Source of the DNA: Sipunculus nudus
Lineage: Eukaryota; Annelida; Sipuncula; Golfingiida; Sipunculidae
DNA: 64,000 nucleotides
Reading direction: 5' to 3'
Assembly: GCA_026874595.1 (NCBI GenBank)
Contig: CM049313.1
Location: 18,101,508 to 18,165,507, forward strand
Shown here: positions 63,815 to 64,000 of the stretch, piece by piece
How positions within the stretch are numbered: position 1 is the stretch's first letter
Layout of the letters: each line of letters starts with the position of its first letter
The notes under the pieces: generated by a model
What the model was told of the DNA's origin: nothing
What the model saw: only the letters and a program-made list of their open reading frames with translations
Database searches by the model: none
Made by a program: the position numbers and the translations under genes

Positions 63815-64000
63815 CGAGACTTGTATTGGCTTCCTATTCAGTGTTTAGAAGGAAAATAGTTTAAAATGCTCACTCTTGTTCATAAATGCCTATGCGGACA
63901 AGCACCTGTATATTTGCAAAATATGGTATTTTTTTTACAGATGGTATTTTATACAAGTGCCAAATACAAGAGCTTAGGTCTTTACAGACTGCAGTTTATT
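63815..64000 (+). pseudogene. LINE (non-LTR) post-RT fragment
   Basis: The frame includes LHWLPIQ-like residues followed by FKMLTLVHKCLCGQAPVYLQ. This matches the conserved segment after RT in CR1/L2/Jockey-like LINEs (LHWLP, then FK..LL..K.L.G.AP.YL). A later frame reads VPNTRALRSLQTAVY, fitting the next conserved piece. It is broken by at least one frameshift and cut by the window end. Confidence 0.55.

Noticed and set aside
1-64000. CRISPR arrays, operons, bacterial promoters
   Set aside because: The sequence is eukaryotic (spliced genes, retrotransposons, microsatellites). No regularly spaced short direct repeats with unique spacers were seen.

Overview
The window is AT-rich animal DNA: spliced genes with GT..AG introns, many long (TA)n microsatellites, and a dense load of transposon relics. 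The mix of families points to an invertebrate, most likely a lophotrochozoan and plausibly a bivalve mollusc. The clues are a C1q-domain gene with its head in one exon, a BEL/Pao element, a Ty3/Gypsy element with a Gmr1-like gene order, a DIRS-like ORF1 relic, and dispersed repeats starting TTAGCTCAGCT with CCGTCCGT runs. The taxon call is inference; no rRNA or mitochondrial sequence is present.

Layout. 1-5.5 kb: a broken Ty3/Gypsy element (integrase, then RT, then RNase H, then a 3' LTR), flanked by two inverted copies of an unidentified short coding remnant. 7.0-7.3 kb: a tRNA-promoter SINE-like repeat. 8.79-22.05 kb: a BEN-domain gene on the + strand. Seven coding exons join in phase into 327 codons plus a stop. 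Its third intron carries a ~335 bp tandem satellite and its last intron carries a 4.2 kb foldback-like inverted-repeat element with 161 bp units. 22.7-23.2 kb: a (TA)n(GA)n tract and a 39 bp higher-order minisatellite. 24.03-28.50 kb: a second long-inverted-repeat element, flanked by TA. 28.7-30.2 kb: the 3' part of a C1q-domain gene. 32.86-32.95 kb: a perfect 90 bp palindrome. 33.44-43.50 kb: a 10 kb element with arms of about 1.55 kb, flanked on both sides by TTAA, whose arms carry exon-like blocks with splice signals. 43.5-44.8 kb: a decayed DIRS-like ORF1.

44.8-53.2 kb holds no gene I can support, only microsatellites and repeat relics (a pogo-like fragment, LINE-like tails). 53.2-63.7 kb: exons of an unrecognised + strand gene. 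At least the last four (55.8, 62.8, 63.4 and 63.65 kb) join in phase. The intron between the first two of these holds a complete but decayed 6.2 kb BEL/Pao retrotransposon on the - strand, with two LTRs, PBS, PPT, gag, protease, RT, RNase H and integrase, and a nearly matching 5 bp target duplication. The window ends in a LINE RT tail fragment.

The genes do not form a pathway. The main story is a small set of host exons spread through nested mobile DNA. The most unusual content is three separate long-inverted-repeat elements (4.2, 4.5 and 10.1 kb), none with a recognisable transposase and each with a different apparent target duplication (8 bp, TA, TTAA). The 10 kb one, with spliced-exon-like arms, is the best candidate for something undescribed.
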